This document shows, one piece after another, positions 1-9,700 of a DNA stretch of 64,000 nt (its first letter is position 1; each line of letters starts with the position of its first letter). A program made the position numbers and the translations under genes. The stretch comes from Arsukibacterium ikkense (GTDB taxonomy: Bacteria; Pseudomonadota; Gammaproteobacteria; Enterobacterales; Alteromonadaceae): assembly GCF_000987775.1 (NCBI RefSeq), contig NZ_LAHO01000010.1:1-64000 (forward strand), given 5' to 3'. Under the pieces are notes generated by a model that saw nothing but the letters and a program-made list of their open reading frames with translations, had not been told where the DNA came from and did not search any database.

Positions 1-7
1 AAAGATA

Positions 8-27
8 CGCGCACTTAATAGTGCGCG
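8..27 (-). terminator. Hairpin downstream of the small membrane-protein gene
   Basis: Perfect 8-bp inverted repeat (CGCGCACT / AGTGCGCG) with a TAAT loop. Read on the minus strand it is followed by TATCTTT, so it could end transcription of the gene at 125-415. The T-run is short and the window edge hides what lies beyond. Confidence 0.35.
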
Positions 28-124
28 CGGGTTTGGTTACGCTGTTGACTCCGAGAGGCTAATGGGTGACCCTAAATTTACTAAATTTACAAGCTGCGCC
101 ACATTCTTTGTTGGCCAACCCAGA

Positions 125-415
125 TTACATTCCAACCAACGTAATAAATGCGATAAAACTCAGAAATTTAGTCACCAGCACGAGTAAAATTAAATCAGGC
201 CAAACAGCAGCGCCGGTATACTGTTTAAGTAAGTAAAACAAAGCAATGATCGAGAGAATCCAACCGAAGCCAGGGATCAGTGCCAGAAGTGATGAGGCAC
301 CAACGCATACTACTCCTTCTTTGTATCCGACCTGAACAGTTGTTACCTTCCCGGCAAGCCACAGAAATAGGCCGGTAATAACAACATCTAAAATTAAAAT
401 TAAAATAATTTCCAC
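125..415 (-). CDS. Small hydrophobic membrane protein of unknown function
   Basis: 96 residues, almost entirely hydrophobic. An N-terminal segment (about residues 2-22), a long central segment rich in Ala/Leu/Ile with a PGFGW turn (about 34-66) and a C-terminal segment (about 72-96) suggest three or four inner-membrane helices. The start is GTG at 415, chosen because AAGGAG sits 8-9 bases upstream; the ATG two bases further out runs into a stop almost at once. No catalytic motif or family is recognised. It stands alone on the minus strand with a possible terminator after it. Confidence 0.6.
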   Translation of the reverse strand: MEIILILILDVVITGLFLWLAGKVTTVQVGYKEGVVCVGASSLLALIPGFGWILSIIALFYLLKQYTGAAVWPDLILLVLVTKFLSFIAFITLVGM

Positions 416-524
416 ATCACACTCCTTTGTAATATAACAATATAAAGCAAAAAATCAGCAGGCAAAGCTACCTAGCGGGCTTATGTGGCAGTCAGCGATT
501 TTCACAGGCGATAAAAATTTATAG

Positions 525-950
525 TCAGGCAACAGGGCGGCTCATATAGTAAATCCGTTCATCTTCGCTGGTTAAACTAAACCCCTGTCGTTTATACAAC
601 TGCACAGCCGGACTATTTTTAAACACTCTGAGTTTAAGCAGAGGTAAGCAATGTTCTCTGGCAAGGCGGTCTGCTTCAGCAATTGCCTGAGAACCTATAC
701 CTTGATTCTGACAACTTTGATCGATTTGCAAATCGCGCAGATAACAGCCTTCACTGTCAAAAGACAACCTGATAACACCCACCGGCTCACCGGCCAATAA
801 AATATCGAGATTGACCAGTTCTGCTGTCATTTTTTCAATTTCAGCTGCATCCCATTCGACCGAGTACTGTTCATAATAAGGCCGCATATTGCTAAGGGTA
901 TAACGAGCCGCTTTTGCCAAATCTGTTGTGGGTTTAAATGTCACCAACAA
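525..950 (-). CDS. GNAT-family N-acetyltransferase
   Basis: Predicted acetyl-CoA-dependent acetyltransferase, substrate unknown. The acetyl-CoA pyrophosphate-binding motif A is seen as QNQGIGSQAI, and the C-terminal part has the usual LYKRQGF motif B. The frame is open to a GTG at 1034, but that start has no ribosome site. The GNAT fold should begin near VTFKPTT, and a TTG at 950 with AGGA seven bases upstream fits this, giving about 141 residues. A stop close to the fold end supports a complete domain. The long upstream gap holds a structured element. Confidence 0.75.
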   Translation of the reverse strand: MLVTFKPTTDLAKAARYTLSNMRPYYEQYSVEWDAAEIEKMTAELVNLDILLAGEPVGVIRLSFDSEGCYLRDLQIDQSCQNQGIGSQAIAEADRLAREHCLPLLKLRVFKNSPAVQLYKRQGFSLTSEDERIYYMSRPVA

Positions 951-1154
951 TATAATTTCCTGGTTTTGCCCGGCCGGAATATCCGAATTTAAACACGCAT
1001 ATTTCCAGCTTTGTAAATTTGAATTTGATGACACTACATCGGGTTTGGCTTATTTTCAATAACTTATGGGTACAGATATATTTGATATAAATAACAAGTG
1101 AAACCTCCGTACCGCAACAAGTGGGCACTTGCGGAGAGAATCAGCTTGAGCAAT

Positions 1155-1284
1155 AGAGGATAGAACCTCTTTTGAAGGAGCTGGGGAGTGTCTGAGCCCC
1201 TGACGCAGACAATGGGCGAGTTGCCCCGGCGAGTGAGGAAGAGTGTTGTATCCGGCATACGAAGATAACATAGTGAAGTTATCT
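1155..1284 (+). repeat. Structured intergenic element, copy A (hairpin series)
   Basis: Non-coding stretch in the 300+ bp gap between the GNAT and SnoaL-like genes. Four small hairpins follow one another: AGAGG/CCTCT (1155-1170), GGGG/CCCC enclosing AGTGTCTGAG (1183-1200), GGGC/GCCC enclosing GAGTT (1214-1226), and AGATAAC/GTTATCT (1263-1284). The second and third loops recur at 39.6 kb with different but complementary stem bases (see copy B). Short open frames crossing this stretch on both strands have no ribosome sites and are ignored. The strand of action is unknown. Confidence 0.5.
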
Positions 1285-1320
1285 GCCCGCTATTGTCAGC
1301 CAACTGCCCTTTCCTGCGTT

Positions 1321-1662
1321 TCAGCCAACCGAATAAAACCACGCATTCAAAATCAAACCATCTTGTACCTCATACACCACGATTACCTCGTACGGCTGTT
1401 CGGCCAGGCCGTATACCCTTTCATGATCTATTACTTTATTGCCCACCATCATGCGCTGCAGCACCTCAGCGCGTAGTGCCGCTATGCTAAAGCGTTCAGT
1501 TTGATAAAAGGCAGCCAGGGCGTCACGGCCAATAAGCGTTGGCGCGATAGCAGGCATGCGGTAAATGGCAATATCCGGGTGGTAACAGCCAATAAAGGCG
1601 TCAAGATCTTTTGCGTTGTAGGCGTCGAGCTGACGCTGTACCGGGTCTGTTTTATTGGTCAT
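1321..1662 (-). CDS. SnoaL-like / NTF2-fold polyketide cyclase-like protein
   Basis: 113 residues with the look of the SnoaL-like NTF2 superfamily: an N-terminal helix with QLDAYNAKDLDAF, then FIGCYHPDIAIYRMP and a C-terminal beta strand IVVYEVQDGLILNAWFY. Such proteins bind or isomerise small hydrophobic ligands; the substrate here cannot be told. The frame extends to a TTG at 1677, but the ATG at 1662 gives the usual family N-terminus. It overlaps the end of the vapC stub by 11 bases, so it may be translationally coupled to it. Confidence 0.7.
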   Translation of the reverse strand: MTNKTDPVQRQLDAYNAKDLDAFIGCYHPDIAIYRMPAIAPTLIGRDALAAFYQTERFSIAALRAEVLQRMMVGNKVIDHERVYGLAEQPYEVIVVYEVQDGLILNAWFYSVG

Positions 1663-1744
1663 ATTCAGAAAACTCAATGTTAAAACGCCGGGCTAATTGC
1701 AGCAGGCTGTTATCTTGTGTCCAGCGTGTCAAACCCGGATTCAT
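1652..1744 (-). pseudogene. vapC toxin remnant (C-terminal stub)
   Basis: A 30-codon frame starting at an ATG that overlaps the vapB stop as ATGA, exactly where vapC should begin. Its product ([17 protein letters not shown]...) resembles only the last ~30 residues of VapC PIN-domain toxins, where an LWTRDxxLxxLA-type strand/helix ends the protein. The N-terminal ~100 residues with the first catalytic acidic residues are absent. This reads as an internal deletion that kept the coupling overlap and the extreme C-terminus. It cannot be an active ribonuclease. Confidence 0.6.
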
Positions 1745-1941
1745 GCCGGTTGTTCAGGGTATCGTTTAGGTTGCAGCATATCGGGTGCAGTTCCGCCCAG
1801 CGACGCCAGTCTGCGGCCCGCTTGCACCCGGATATAGGTTCTAATAGCCTCACGAAATAATTCCGCTTTATCCATATCGGGATCAGCCAGCGCCAGTGCC
1901 TGTTGATATAACTCATCGTCAATGGTCACAGTGGTACGCAT
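1741..1941 (-). CDS. vapB: VapB-type antitoxin (orphan)
   Basis: 66 residues. [16 protein letters not shown] is the classic ribbon-helix-helix N-terminus of VapB family antitoxins, followed by a helix with [11 protein letters not shown] and a tail that would bind the toxin. The frame continues upstream to 1998, but the ATG at 1941 has GAGG seven bases before it and gives the canonical start. The downstream vapC is only a stub, so no toxin is made from this locus. The protein may persist as a DNA-binding autoregulator or by cross-binding another toxin. Confidence 0.75.
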   Translation of the reverse strand: MRTTVTIDDELYQQALALADPDMDKAELFREAIRTYIRVQAGRRLASLGGTAPDMLQPKRYPEQPA

Positions 1942-2015
1942 GTTGACCTCGGCATCAAATAAAGCATAAGTGTGCGTCAAATTGCGCATCTTTACCAATC
2001 ACACAAGACTTTTTG

Positions 2016-2474
2016 TCAGTACAGCGCTTTGGTCATAAACAGACTATTCGGATCTTCCGGGTAATCAGCAAAGGGGCCACAGTACTCAAAACCGGCGCTT
2101 TGGTACAAGGTGCGGGCCGGCAGGAAAAAATCCATTGAACCCGTTTCCAGATAAAGCTGACGAATGCCGCTCTGGCGGGCTTGCTCGAGTAAAAACTGCA
2201 ATAAAGCGCGCCCTACGCCCTGCTTCCGTGCTTCGGGTGCCGTGCGCATTGATTTAATTTCGGCCATCTGGGCACTGTGCTGCTTTAACGCTACGCAGCC
2301 CAGTAACATCTCGCCCTGCCAGGCACCCCAGAAGCGGATATCCGGCGCCTGCAGTTTACTGATATCCAGCGCATGCACACTCTCTGGCGGAGACGTGGCA
2401 TACATATCATCTAAATGGCCCTGCAATAGTTGGATTACCGCTACTGAATCAAGCAACCCGGGAATAATCTGCAT
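2016..2474 (-). CDS. GNAT-family N-acetyltransferase
   Basis: 152 residues. Motif A appears as EARKQGVGRALL (acetyl-CoA binding), preceded by the beta strand AEIKSMRTAP typical of the putative-acetyltransferase subgroup, and followed by LYLETGSMDFFLPARTLYQSAGF. Acceptor unknown. AGGAAGG sits seven to eight bases before the ATG at 2474. It is on the minus strand, divergent from the EF-G gene, and is probably the first gene of the vapB/SnoaL run. Confidence 0.8.
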   Translation of the reverse strand: MQIIPGLLDSVAVIQLLQGHLDDMYATSPPESVHALDISKLQAPDIRFWGAWQGEMLLGCVALKQHSAQMAEIKSMRTAPEARKQGVGRALLQFLLEQARQSGIRQLYLETGSMDFFLPARTLYQSAGFEYCGPFADYPEDPNSLFMTKALY

Positions 2475-2634
2475 CGTTAACCTTCCTGAAACACAATATT
2501 AAGTGGCAATGTCAGCGGCAACAGAGCTAAGCAATTGATAACAGCCGCTGCAACTTGCTAAACGAGCAACGCAACGCCTGTATGTCTGCATTGACAGCAT
2601 GGATAAAAATTTAGCCACCGACAACATTTTTTCC

Positions 2635-2663
2635 CTGCAAATCTTTTTAAAATCCTGTATATT
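2635..2663 (+). promoter_or_regulatory. Possible sigma70 promoter for the EF-G gene
   Basis: CTGCAA, 17 bases, TATATT. The -35 is weak, the -10 good. It would start transcription about 30 bases before the ATG at 2702. A perfect TTGACA at 2591 has no matching -10 at proper spacing. Confidence 0.35.
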
Positions 2664-2701
2664 GTCGCACTATTTTCAAACCCTAGCTTATTGAGATTAC
2701 T

Positions 2702-4801
2702 ATGTCAGCAGATTTATCCCTATACAGAAACATTGGTATCTTCGCCCACGTTGATGCCGGCAAAACCACTACTACCGAGCGTATCCTGAAACTGACCGGT
2801 AAAATCCATAAGTTAGGCGAAGTTCACGAAGGTGAATCAACTACCGACTTTATGGAACAGGAAGCCGAGCGCGGTATAACTATCCAGTCAGCAGCTGTTA
2901 GCTGTTTCTGGAAAGGCTACCGTTTTAACGTTATCGATACCCCGGGACACGTTGACTTCACCGTTGAAGTGTACCGTTCATTGAAAGTACTGGATGGCGG
3001 CATTGGTGTATTCTGTGGTTCTGGCGGTGTTGAACCGCAGTCAGAAACCAACTGGCGTTATGCCAACGATGCTGAAGTATCTCGTCTGATCTTCGTCAAC
3101 AAGCTGGACCGGATCGGTGCTGACTTTATCCGTGTTACCGAGCAGGTGAAAAAAGTACTGGGCGCAAACCCATTGATTATGGTGTTACCTATTGGCCGTG
3201 AAGATACCTTCAAAGGCGTGGTTGACCTGTTAACCCAGAAAGCGTATATCTGGGATGAAACCGGCCTGCCAGAAAACTACGAAGTTACCGACGTACCAGC
3301 AGATATGCTTGATGACGTTGAAATGTACCGTACCCAGTTAATCGAAACCGCATTAGAGCAGGACGATGACCTGTTAATGGCTTACATGGAAGGTGAAATG
3401 CCCTCTGTTGAAGACATTCAGCGTTGTGTTCGCAAAGGTACCCGTGACCTGGCATTCTTCCCTACTTACTGTGGTTCTGCCTTTAAAAACAAAGGTATGC
3501 AGTTAGTGTTAGATGCAGTTGTTGATTATCTGCCAAGCCCGACTGAAGTTGTTCCGCAGCCACTGACTGACGAAGAAGGTAATGAGAACGGCGAGCATGC
3601 CATCGTTTCTGCTGATGAGCCTTTCCGCGCCTTAGCGTTCAAAATCATGGATGACCGTTTCGGCGCCCTGACCTTTATCCGTATTTACTCTGGTGTACTG
3701 AACAAGGGTGATACCATCCTGAACTCTTTCACCGGTAAAACTGAGCGTATCGGCCGTATGGTTGAAATGTACGCCAATGACCGTATCGACCTGACCTCTG
3801 CTCAGGCCGGTGACATCATTGCCTTAGTAGGTATGAAAAACAACACCCAGACTGGTCACACTCTGTGTGATCCTAAGCACCCTTGTACGCTTGAGCCAAT
3901 GGTATTCCCAGAGCCGGTAATTTCTATCTCTGTGACGCCAAAAGACAAAGGTTCAGTGGAAAAAATGGGTATCGCTATCGGTAAGATGGTGGCTGAAGAT
4001 CCAACGTTCCGGGTTGAAACTGATATTGATTCTGGCGAAACCATCCTTAAAGGTATGGGCGAGCTGCACTTAGATATCAAAGTAGACATCTTAAAGCGGA
4101 CTTACGGCGTAGAATTAGTAGTAGGCCAGCCACAGGTGGCTTACCGCGAAACCATTACCCGTGAAATCGAAGACAGCTACACCCACAAGAAACAATCTGG
4201 TGGTTCAGGCCAATACGGTAAAATTGATTACCGCATTCGTCCGGGCGAGCAGAATTCTGGCTTTACCTTTAAATCAACGGTAGTTGGCGGTAGCGTACCA
4301 AAAGAGTTTATGCCTGCTATCGAGAAAGGCTTTGCCTCTATGATGACCACAGGTACCCTGGCTGGTTTCCCGGTATTAGACGTGGAAGTTGAAGTATTTG
4401 ACGGTGGTTTCCACGCCGTTGACTCATCAGCTATCGCCTTTGAAATCGCCGCTAAAGGCGCTTTCCGGCAGTCAATTCCAAAAGCTGGCGCACAACTGCT
4501 TGAGCCTATCATGAAGGTTGACGTGTTCACCCCGGAAGATCACGTAGGTGATGTTATCGGTGACTTAAACCGTCGTCGCGGCATGATCTCTGGCCAGGAA
4601 GCTGGCGTCACTGGTGTACGGATCAAAGCTGACGTACCACTGTCAGAAATGTTCGGTTATATCAGTACTCTGCGTACTATGACCTCTGGCCGTGGTCAGT
4701 TCTCTATGGAGTTCTCGCACTATTCACCGTGCCCGACTAACGTCGCTGAAGCAGTAATCCAGAAAGAAAAAGAAAAGAAAGCGGCCGCTGCTAAAAACTA
4801 A
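2702..4801 (+). CDS. fusA: Elongation factor G-like GTPase (second EF-G type)
   Basis: 699-residue translational GTPase. All GTP-binding motifs are visible: G1 [10 protein letters not shown] (15-24), the switch I motif RGITI, G3 DTPGH, G4 NKLD (canonical EF-G has NKMD) and G5 GSAF. The C-terminal domains IV and V are complete. EF-G moves tRNAs and mRNA after peptide transfer or, in some paralogues, splits ribosomes. The gene stands alone with its own promoter and terminator instead of lying in the str operon (rpsL-rpsG-fusA-tuf). That suggests the accessory EF-G paralogue found in many marine gammaproteobacteria, possibly with a narrowed role. Which paralogue it is cannot be settled from the window. 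Confidence 0.9.
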   Translation: MSADLSLYRNIGIFAHVDAGKTTTTERILKLTGKIHKLGEVHEGESTTDFMEQEAERGITIQSAAVSCFWKGYRFNVIDTPGHVDFTVEVYRSLKVLDGGIGVFCGSGGVEPQSETNWRYANDAEVSRLIFVNKLDRIGADFIRVTEQVKKVLGANPLIMVLPIGREDTFKGVVDLLTQKAYIWDETGLPENYEVTDVPADMLDDVEMYRTQLIETALEQDDDLLMAYMEGEMPSVEDIQRCVRKGTRDLAFFPTYCGSAFKNKGMQLVLDAVVDYLPSPTEVVPQPLTDEEGNENGEHAIVSADEPFRALAFKIMDDRFGALTFIRIYSGVLNKGDTILNSFTGKTERIGRMVEMYANDRIDLTSAQAGDIIALVGMKNNTQTGHTLCDPKHPCTLEPMVFPEPVISISVTPKDKGSVEKMGIAIGKMVAEDPTFRVETDIDSGETILKGMGELHLDIKVDILKRTYGVELVVGQPQVAYRETITREIEDSYTHKKQSGGSGQYGKIDYRIRPGEQNSGFTFKSTVVGGSVPKEFMPAIEKGFASMMTTGTLAGFPVLDVEVEVFDGGFHAVDSSAIAFEIAAKGAFRQSIPKAGAQLLEPIMKVDVFTPEDHVGDVIGDLNRRRGMISGQEAGVTGVRIKADVPLSEMFGYISTLRTMTSGRGQFSMEFSHYSPCPTNVAEAVIQKEKEKKAAAAKN

Positions 4802-4814
4802 GCAGTAACGCTGT

Positions 4815-4851
4815 AAAAAGCCCCACCGGTGCAAACCGGCGGGGCTTTTTT
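4815..4851 (+). terminator. Rho-independent terminator of the EF-G gene
   Basis: GC-rich stem (AAAAAGCCCC-CCGG paired with CCGG-GGGGCTTTTTT) directly after the stop codon, flanked by A-run and T-run, so it can act in both directions and also end the convergent M14 peptidase transcript. Confidence 0.85.
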
Positions 4852-4911
4852 GTGGCTGGCAATCAGCAAAACGATAACGTACGGCATAACCTGTCGCCAG
4901 GTAATCCACCG

Positions 4912-6702
4912 TTATGGCTCAATCAGTACCGGGTATTTCAGGTACTGCTGATCATAAAACGGCATTTGCCGGTAGAACCAGTTATAGCGCTCGCGCGGAC
5001 TATTGCGCAGCGCCTCGTCTTCTGCCAATGCCTGCTCAAATTGTTGCTGCAGCGCCGGTTGATCCTGCAGCATACGGGCAATTAATGGCTCTATAGCATA
5101 GGGCTCAAAGTATTCCGTGCGCTCAAACATGCCGGGGAAAAAGCCCCAGCTAAAAAACGAGTCGGGTGCAGTGGGTTCCAGCAAGGCCACCGCCAACCGC
5201 CCTAAGGCCTGGTCGGTACTCACTTTAACCCAGCCCGCTGGTACAGTGCGGCTGATGTTGTCACGGCTGAAGCTGGCATCCTGCAGCATTAACCGGCTTT
5301 CAAACGGCTGCTCAGCAAAACGGTAACGGCTAACACTCAGCTGCTGTACGCTAATGTTGGTGGCTTTGGTTAACAGCGTCAGTTCAATACCATGTTGTTT
5401 TAGCCGCTGCATAACCTGCTGCTGCTCGGGTGGTAACCAATAGGCTTTAGGAATAATAATGTCCCTGGTCACTACTTTATCCCAATATATCGGTAACTTC
5501 TGGTATAGCCGTGGTTCACCGGTCCAGGCCACATAGCTCTCGCCGCTGATCGCCGACTGCCGCACTTCATAGCTCATACCTTTAAAATCAATATAGTCAG
5601 GCTGCTCACTGGCTTTAAAACTTAATGCCATCCGTTTTGGCCTGGCGTTTAAATCGGCCTGGCGCGCCATAATCAATGCTTTACCTTGCTCATTTAATAC
5701 CTGCAGACTGCGCTCTAACAACACATAGGTGCCCAGCACACGCTGGCGGTAGGGTTTCAAACTGTGGTTCTCAACCAGTACTGTCGGTAAATGCCGCACA
5801 TCGCCATAACCATTGGAAAAGCGGGGGCTGGCGGTCCAGCCGCCAATACCTTTGCTGAAGTCTTTGTTGTCAACGCCAAATACCAGTGGCCCCGGGATAT
5901 GCCCGGCCTCTGTCAGCGCGGCGTTAACCGCTGGTCGATACACTTGCGCCAGCCAACTGGCGCCGTTAGGGCTAATGGCAGCAAAGGGCTCATTAAAGCC
6001 ATAGGTAATGTCGTACTGATAATCCTCACCGTCCGTTACGTGCACATCAATATACAAATCTGGCTGATACTGCTGTAACACGCCCAGCAGTGCCTGCATC
6101 TCTGGCGCGTCAGCCTTGGCATAATCGCGGTTTAAATTCAGGTTTTGCGCTGTTGTTCTCCAGCCCTGCTGCAACGGGCCGCGCTGATTCATCCGGTTAT
6201 ACGCTGAGCGACGCTCGTGGCCGTCGACCGATAAAATGGGAATAAAAATCAGGTCGGCGTTTGCCAGCAAGTGGCCCTGGTTACCATGAACAATATCGCG
6301 TAACAGCATTAAACCGGCATCTTTGCCGTCAATTTCACCACTGTGAATGCCCGCTTGCACCAGCAATAAAGGCCGGTCCGGATTATTGGCAATCTTGGCC
6401 AACCGCTTACTGGCTTTTACCAGCATCAGTGGCCGGCCCTGGGCACTGAGTCCAAATTGCTCTAACTGCAGCAGCTCTGAGCTGGCAACCAGCGCCTTAA
6501 GATAAGCCATGGTGGCAGCATAATCCGGGCTGTCGGTTAAACCGTTTAGCTCTGCCGGTGTTAGCCAGGGGTTATCCTGGGTTTGTATAAGCGCTTCACT
6601 GCTGCCCTGCCAGGCTGGCAGCGGAGGCAGCCAGTCACCGGCATGGCAGCTAATACTGGTTAGCAGCACGCTGCCAAGTAGCGATGGTAATAACGATTTC
6701 AT
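4912..6702 (-). CDS. Secreted M14-family zinc carboxypeptidase
   Basis: 596 residues. An N-terminal signal peptide (about 1-21, ending SCHAGD) sends it to the periplasm or outside. The zinc-binding HxxE is in GIHSGEIDGKD; the third ligand lies in the strand DVHVTDGEDY, and a downstream VENHSLKPYRQR stretch fits the catalytic-glutamate region of M14 enzymes. It should remove C-terminal amino acids from peptides. The ATG overlaps the stop of the RND gene (TGATG), so it is the last gene of the pump operon and coupled to it, an unusual partnership. Confidence 0.85.
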   Translation of the reverse strand: MKSLLPSLLGSVLLTSISCHAGDWLPPLPAWQGSSEALIQTQDNPWLTPAELNGLTDSPDYAATMAYLKALVASSELLQLEQFGLSAQGRPLMLVKASKRLAKIANNPDRPLLLVQAGIHSGEIDGKDAGLMLLRDIVHGNQGHLLANADLIFIPILSVDGHERRSAYNRMNQRGPLQQGWRTTAQNLNLNRDYAKADAPEMQALLGVLQQYQPDLYIDVHVTDGEDYQYDITYGFNEPFAAISPNGASWLAQVYRPAVNAALTEAGHIPGPLVFGVDNKDFSKGIGGWTASPRFSNGYGDVRHLPTVLVENHSLKPYRQRVLGTYVLLERSLQVLNEQGKALIMARQADLNARPKRMALSFKASEQPDYIDFKGMSYEVRQSAISGESYVAWTGEPRLYQKLPIYWDKVVTRDIIIPKAYWLPPEQQQVMQRLKQHGIELTLLTKATNISVQQLSVSRYRFAEQPFESRLMLQDASFSRDNISRTVPAGWVKVSTDQALGRLAVALLEPTAPDSFFSWGFFPGMFERTEYFEPYAIEPLIARMLQDQPALQQQFEQALAEDEALRNSPRERYNWFYRQMPFYDQQYLKYPVLIEP

Positions 6703-9700
6703 CAGAGTCCTTCGACGGTTTTAATTTTAAATACCGTGCAATACAGCACCGGCAAGAATAGCAGCGTTAACAGCGTTGCAAAGCCCAAACCAAACATAAT
6801 GACTACCGCCAGACTGGCAAAAAACACATCACCCAGCAGCGGGATCATCCCCAGAATCGTGGTAATGGCGGCCATGGCCACCGGCCTGACCCGGCTGACA
6901 GCACTGTCAAATACCGCAGCAAATGCCGCCTTGCCCTCTGCCAGTTCCAGCTTAATTTGCTCCAGCAACACAATACAGTTTTTAACCAGCATGCCGGATA
7001 GGCTTAAAAAGCCGAGCAAGGCAATAAAGCCAAAGGGTGCCCCCAGTAACAACAAGCCAAAACTGACGCCAATAATCGCCAGCGGCACGCAGGCCCAAAT
7101 TACCAGGGCACTGCGCAGCGAATTAAACAGCAGCACCGTTACCACAAACATAAACAGGTAGCCAAGCGGTAATGAGCTAAACAGCGCACTCTGGGCTTTT
7201 TGCTGTGCGTCATACTCCCCGCCCCAACTCAGAAAATAGCCGGTGGGCAATGCTATTGCGGCAATTTTAGCCTGCACTCTGGCTTGCAGCGCCGAGGCAG
7301 TATCATCTGACAGCGTATCGTGATCTGCCATCACGGTAATGGTTCTTTTCCGGTCACGGCGCTGAATTTGCGCATCTTCCCACACCAGATCAAAACCGGT
7401 TACAACCTGGGTGATCGGCACATATCGCTGCAATTTATTGCTATATACCTGCAAGTCGTACAAGGCGTCCACGTTATCGCGCTCGGCCAGCGGTGAACGG
7501 GCAATAATCGGCAACAAATGGGTGCCATCCCGGTATATGCCCACAGTGCGGCCAGACATACTGGTTAGCAGCACCTCGTCAATATCCTGCTTGCTAACCC
7601 CTACCCGGCGTGCCATTGCTTCGTTAAAGTGGGGCCGGATCACTTTGGCGCGCTCGCGCCAGTTATCCCGTACACTCACTGCCTGGCCGTCGGCCAGCAA
7701 AATCGCTTTTGCCTGTTCTGCCAGAGAGCGCAGCACATCCGGATCAGCGCCACTAAAGCGCGCTTCAATTTTTGCCGGGGTGGAAGGCCCAACTTCTAAG
7801 CGCAGCAGCTTATGCTGCAGCCTGGGCAACTGCTCAGTAATGTAATCGCGGGTTTGCTGCATTAACAGCGGCAGCTGCTCTCGCTGCCCGGCGCGAACAA
7901 TCAGCTGGCTGTAGGCGGCAAAATTTTTCTCCGGCTGATAAGTCAGCATAAAGCGCTCAGCACCGCGGCCACTGGTACTGGTAACGTGACTTACCCCATC
8001 AAGGCTACTTAGATAATTCATCAGCGTCAGCGCATCCTCGCTGGCATGGCGAATATCGGTACCTTCAGGTTGCCATAAATCCACCAGGAAAATTGGGGTA
8101 TTAGACGGTGGGAAAAACACCTGTTTCACCTTACCAAAACCAATAACCGCCACCAGCAGCAGGCTAAGCGTCAGCACATAGGTCACCGCCCGGTAGCGCA
8201 GAGCCAGCAAAAGCACCTTGCGGTAAACGTTGAAAATAACCCCCTGATATAACGGCTCAGGTGCACTGTCTGATGGCAGGGCCTTATCTTTAAACAGCAT
8301 GCTGGCAAAAAATGGCGTTAAGGTAATGGCGGTTACCCAGCTTAGCAGCAAGGACACCAGCAAAACCCAAAATAAGCTGCCGGCAAATTCGCCGGTGGCA
8401 TCGCTGGATAAGCCTATCGGCGCAAAGGCGGCAATAGCAATAACCGTGGCGCCCAATAATGGCCACTGGGTTTGCTTCACAATTAAACTGGCCGCGTCAG
8501 CCAGTTTTAAGCGGCGCTGCATACCAATTAAAATACCTTCGGTAATGACGATGGCGTTGTCGACCAGCATCCCCAGCGCGATAATCAGGGCACCCAGCGA
8601 CACCCGCTGCAACTCAATATTCATCTGCCGCATAAAAATAAAGGTACCCAGCACGGTCAGCAGTAAAATCAGGCCAATTAAAATACCGCTGCGCAGCCCC
8701 ATAAACAGCAACAGCACCACGATAACAATGGCCACGGCCGCCGCCAGATTGATAATAAAACCACTAACCGAGCTGGCCACTTCATCTGGCTGGTTATAAA
8801 TGGTATTTAACAGCATACCGACAGGTTTATTGTATTCCAGCTCGGCTAAACGCTGTTGCACCTGCGCCCCGGCATCGACCACATTTACCCCACCGGCAAA
8901 CGACACGCCCAGGGTTAAAGCATTCTGACCATTAAAGCGGATCAGCTGATTGGGTACTTCGGCATTTTCGCGATAAACCCGCGCCACATCGCCCAGATAA
9001 ATCAGCTCTTTGGAATCAGGGCTGGAGATAATCAGATTCTCCAGTTCGGAGACGGCTTGAAATTCGCCGGTAGGATAAATCCGCAGCCGGTCCGGCCCCA
9101 CTCTGATAGAACCAGCATTCGCCACCATATTCTGGCTTTGTAATAAAGCCGACAAGGTTTGCGGCGCTATACCCAAAGCGGTTAAGCGTGGCCGGGAGAT
9201 CTCAACAATCACCTGCTCTTGCTGGGTGCCCCCCACTGCCACCTTACCAACGCTGGGCACCAACACCAGTTCACGCCGCAGAAAATCGACATAGTCCCGC
9301 AGCTCATCATCGCTGTAGCCCTCACCGGTAAGCGCAAATAAAATGCCGTATACATCGCCAAAGTCATCTTTAACCTGTGGTGTTTTCACCCCGGGTGGCA
9401 ATTGCGCTTGTAAGTCGTTCACTTTGTGCCGCAATTCATCCCAGATTTGCTTTAATTCTTTTGCCCGGTAGGTGTCTTTCATCTCAACCATCAGTTGCGA
9501 CAAACCGGCAGTAGATACGGAACTGACATGATAAACATAAGGTAGCTGTTGAATGGCGCTTTCCAGAATAAAGCTGACTTCTTCCTCAACCTGGGTGGGC
9601 GACGCGCCAGGATACTGGGTAATGATCAACGCTTGTTTTAGGGTAAACTGCGGATCTTCCAACCGGCCCAGCCCGGTATAGGACACTATGCCGCCAAACA

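Noticed and set aside
1056..1342. Two overlapping minus-strand frames between GNAT and SnoaL-like genes
   Set aside because: No ribosome sites, no family resemblance, and they run through the hairpin element.
1710..1922. 70-codon frame overlapping vapB
   Set aside because: Out of frame with the clear VapB sequence, Trp/Arg-rich shadow product.
2591..2596. Perfect TTGACA as the -35 of the EF-G gene
   Set aside because: No -10 at 16-18 bases; the CTGCAA/TATATT pair downstream is a better fit.
7000..9000. Plus-strand frames opposite the RND pump gene
   Set aside because: Shadows of a high-GC3 gene; start without ribosome sites and match nothing.
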